This document shows, piece after piece, positions 4,848 through 5,232 of a DNA stretch of 5,232 nucleotides. Made by a program: the position numbers and the translations under genes. How positions within the stretch are numbered: position 1 is the first letter of the stretch; each line of letters begins with the position of its first letter. The notes under the pieces were generated by a model. That model was not told where the DNA came from and searched no databases. It was given only the letters and a program-made list of their open reading frames with translations. Source of the stretch: an uncultured beta proteobacterium (GTDB lineage: Bacteria; Pseudomonadota; Gammaproteobacteria; Burkholderiales; Burkholderiaceae_C); assembly GCA_903914985.1 (NCBI GenBank), contig CAIWRE010000198.1, forward strand, positions 1-5,232, in the 5' to 3' direction.

Positions 4848-5232
4848 ATGCTTTCTGTTTCTGACCTGACTTGCGTTCGCGGCGACCAAACCCTCTTCTC
4901 AGGGGTGAGTTTCGACTTGAACGCAGGCCAGTGGCTGCATTTGGAAGGCGCCAATGGGTCCGGGAAAACGAGTTTGCTGCGCATTGCGACCGGCTTCACC
5001 CCTCCTTCCAAGGGCGAAGTCCGCTGGAAAGGTCGTGGTCTGACCGAGGCGCCTGAGGCTTTTCATTCTGAGCTTTTGTACCTGGGCCACGCACTGGCCC
5101 TGAAGGACGAACTTTCCGCGCTCGAAAACCTGGAGGCTGACGCGGCGATCGCCGGTCGCCAATTTGTGCGAAGCGACGCCGTTTCCGCACTGCAGCACTT
5201 GGGCTTGCGCGGACGCACCAAACTGCCTGTTC
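4848..5232 (+). CDS. ccmA: CcmA, ATPase subunit of the cytochrome c maturation ABC exporter (3' end outside window)
   Basis: This is the cytoplasmic ATPase of CcmABCD, which in System I cytochrome c biogenesis powers release of holo-CcmE so heme can be attached to apocytochromes. Only the first 128 codons are present, of about 205-215 expected; the frame stays open to the last base. Seen directly: an N-terminal LTCVRGDQTLFSGVSF (7-22), a Walker A GANGSGKTS (34-42), and LLYLGHALALKDELSALENL (76-95), which is characteristic of CcmA and not of other small ABC ATPases. At residue 82, where I recall Gln in E. coli CcmA (LGHQ), there is Ala. The Walker B and signature motifs lie beyond the window. 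ATG 4848 is 11 bp after the cymA stop and has no clear Shine-Dalgarno sequence, suggesting translational coupling. The remaining ccm genes are expected downstream. Confidence 0.9.
   Translation, partial: MLSVSDLTCVRGDQTLFSGVSFDLNAGQWLHLEGANGSGKTSLLRIATGFTPPSKGEVRWKGRGLTEAPEAFHSELLYLGHALALKDELSALENLEADAAIAGRQFVRSDAVSALQHLGLRGRTKLPV

Noticed and set aside
1..5232. CRISPR array, tRNA or rRNA genes, insertion sequences
   Set aside because: The window is almost wholly accounted for by seven coding regions, and no direct-repeat array, cloverleaf-like region, transposase or terminal inverted repeats were seen.

Overview
The window holds one same-strand block of genes for moving electrons across the cell envelope. 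The order is: a LuxR/NarL-type DNA-binding domain (1-264), a 160-bp regulatory gap, a small monoheme periplasmic cytochrome c (425-784), a decaheme periplasmic cytochrome c of the MtrA/MtoA/DmsE family (824-1837), a 775-residue outer-membrane beta-barrel of the MtrB/MtoB/PioB family (1854-4181), a membrane-anchored tetraheme NapC/NirT/CymA-type quinol:cytochrome oxidoreductase (4243-4836), and the first 128 codons of ccmA, the ATPase of the System I cytochrome c maturation exporter (4848 to the window end). Gaps between the genes from 425 onward are 39, 16, 61 and 11 bp with no convincing terminator, so they read as one operon.

The gene order monoheme cytochrome - decaheme - porin - inner-membrane tetraheme matches, from memory, the mtoD-mtoA-mtoB-cymA cluster of the Fe(II)-oxidising betaproteobacterium Sideroxydans lithotrophicus ES-1. 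The composition, codon usage and the style of the HTH and CcmA sequences suggest a betaproteobacterium, probably Burkholderiales/Comamonadaceae (Rhodoferax-like). That placement is an inference from appearance, not from a search.

Proposed working: the decaheme protein sits inside the beta-barrel and wires the outer surface to the periplasm, the monoheme cytochrome shuttles electrons through the periplasm, and the NapC-type protein exchanges them with the quinone pool. The set counts 15 CXXCH heme sites (1 + 10 + 4). No outer-surface multiheme cytochrome (MtrC/OmcA type) lies in the window, which fits the Mto/Pio type of Fe(II)-oxidising conduit better than the Shewanella-type metal-reducing one. 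The direction of electron flow cannot be settled from sequence.

The most notable points are the direct run-on into ccmA, linking heavy heme demand to the heme-attachment machinery; a layout resembling a nap-ccm locus (NarL-like regulator, periplasmic redox module, napC, ccmA) with an outer-membrane conduit where the nitrate reductase would be; histidines where a distal methionine is expected in the monoheme cytochrome; absence of the N-terminal CXXC in the porin; and an 18-bp near-perfect palindrome upstream of the operon.
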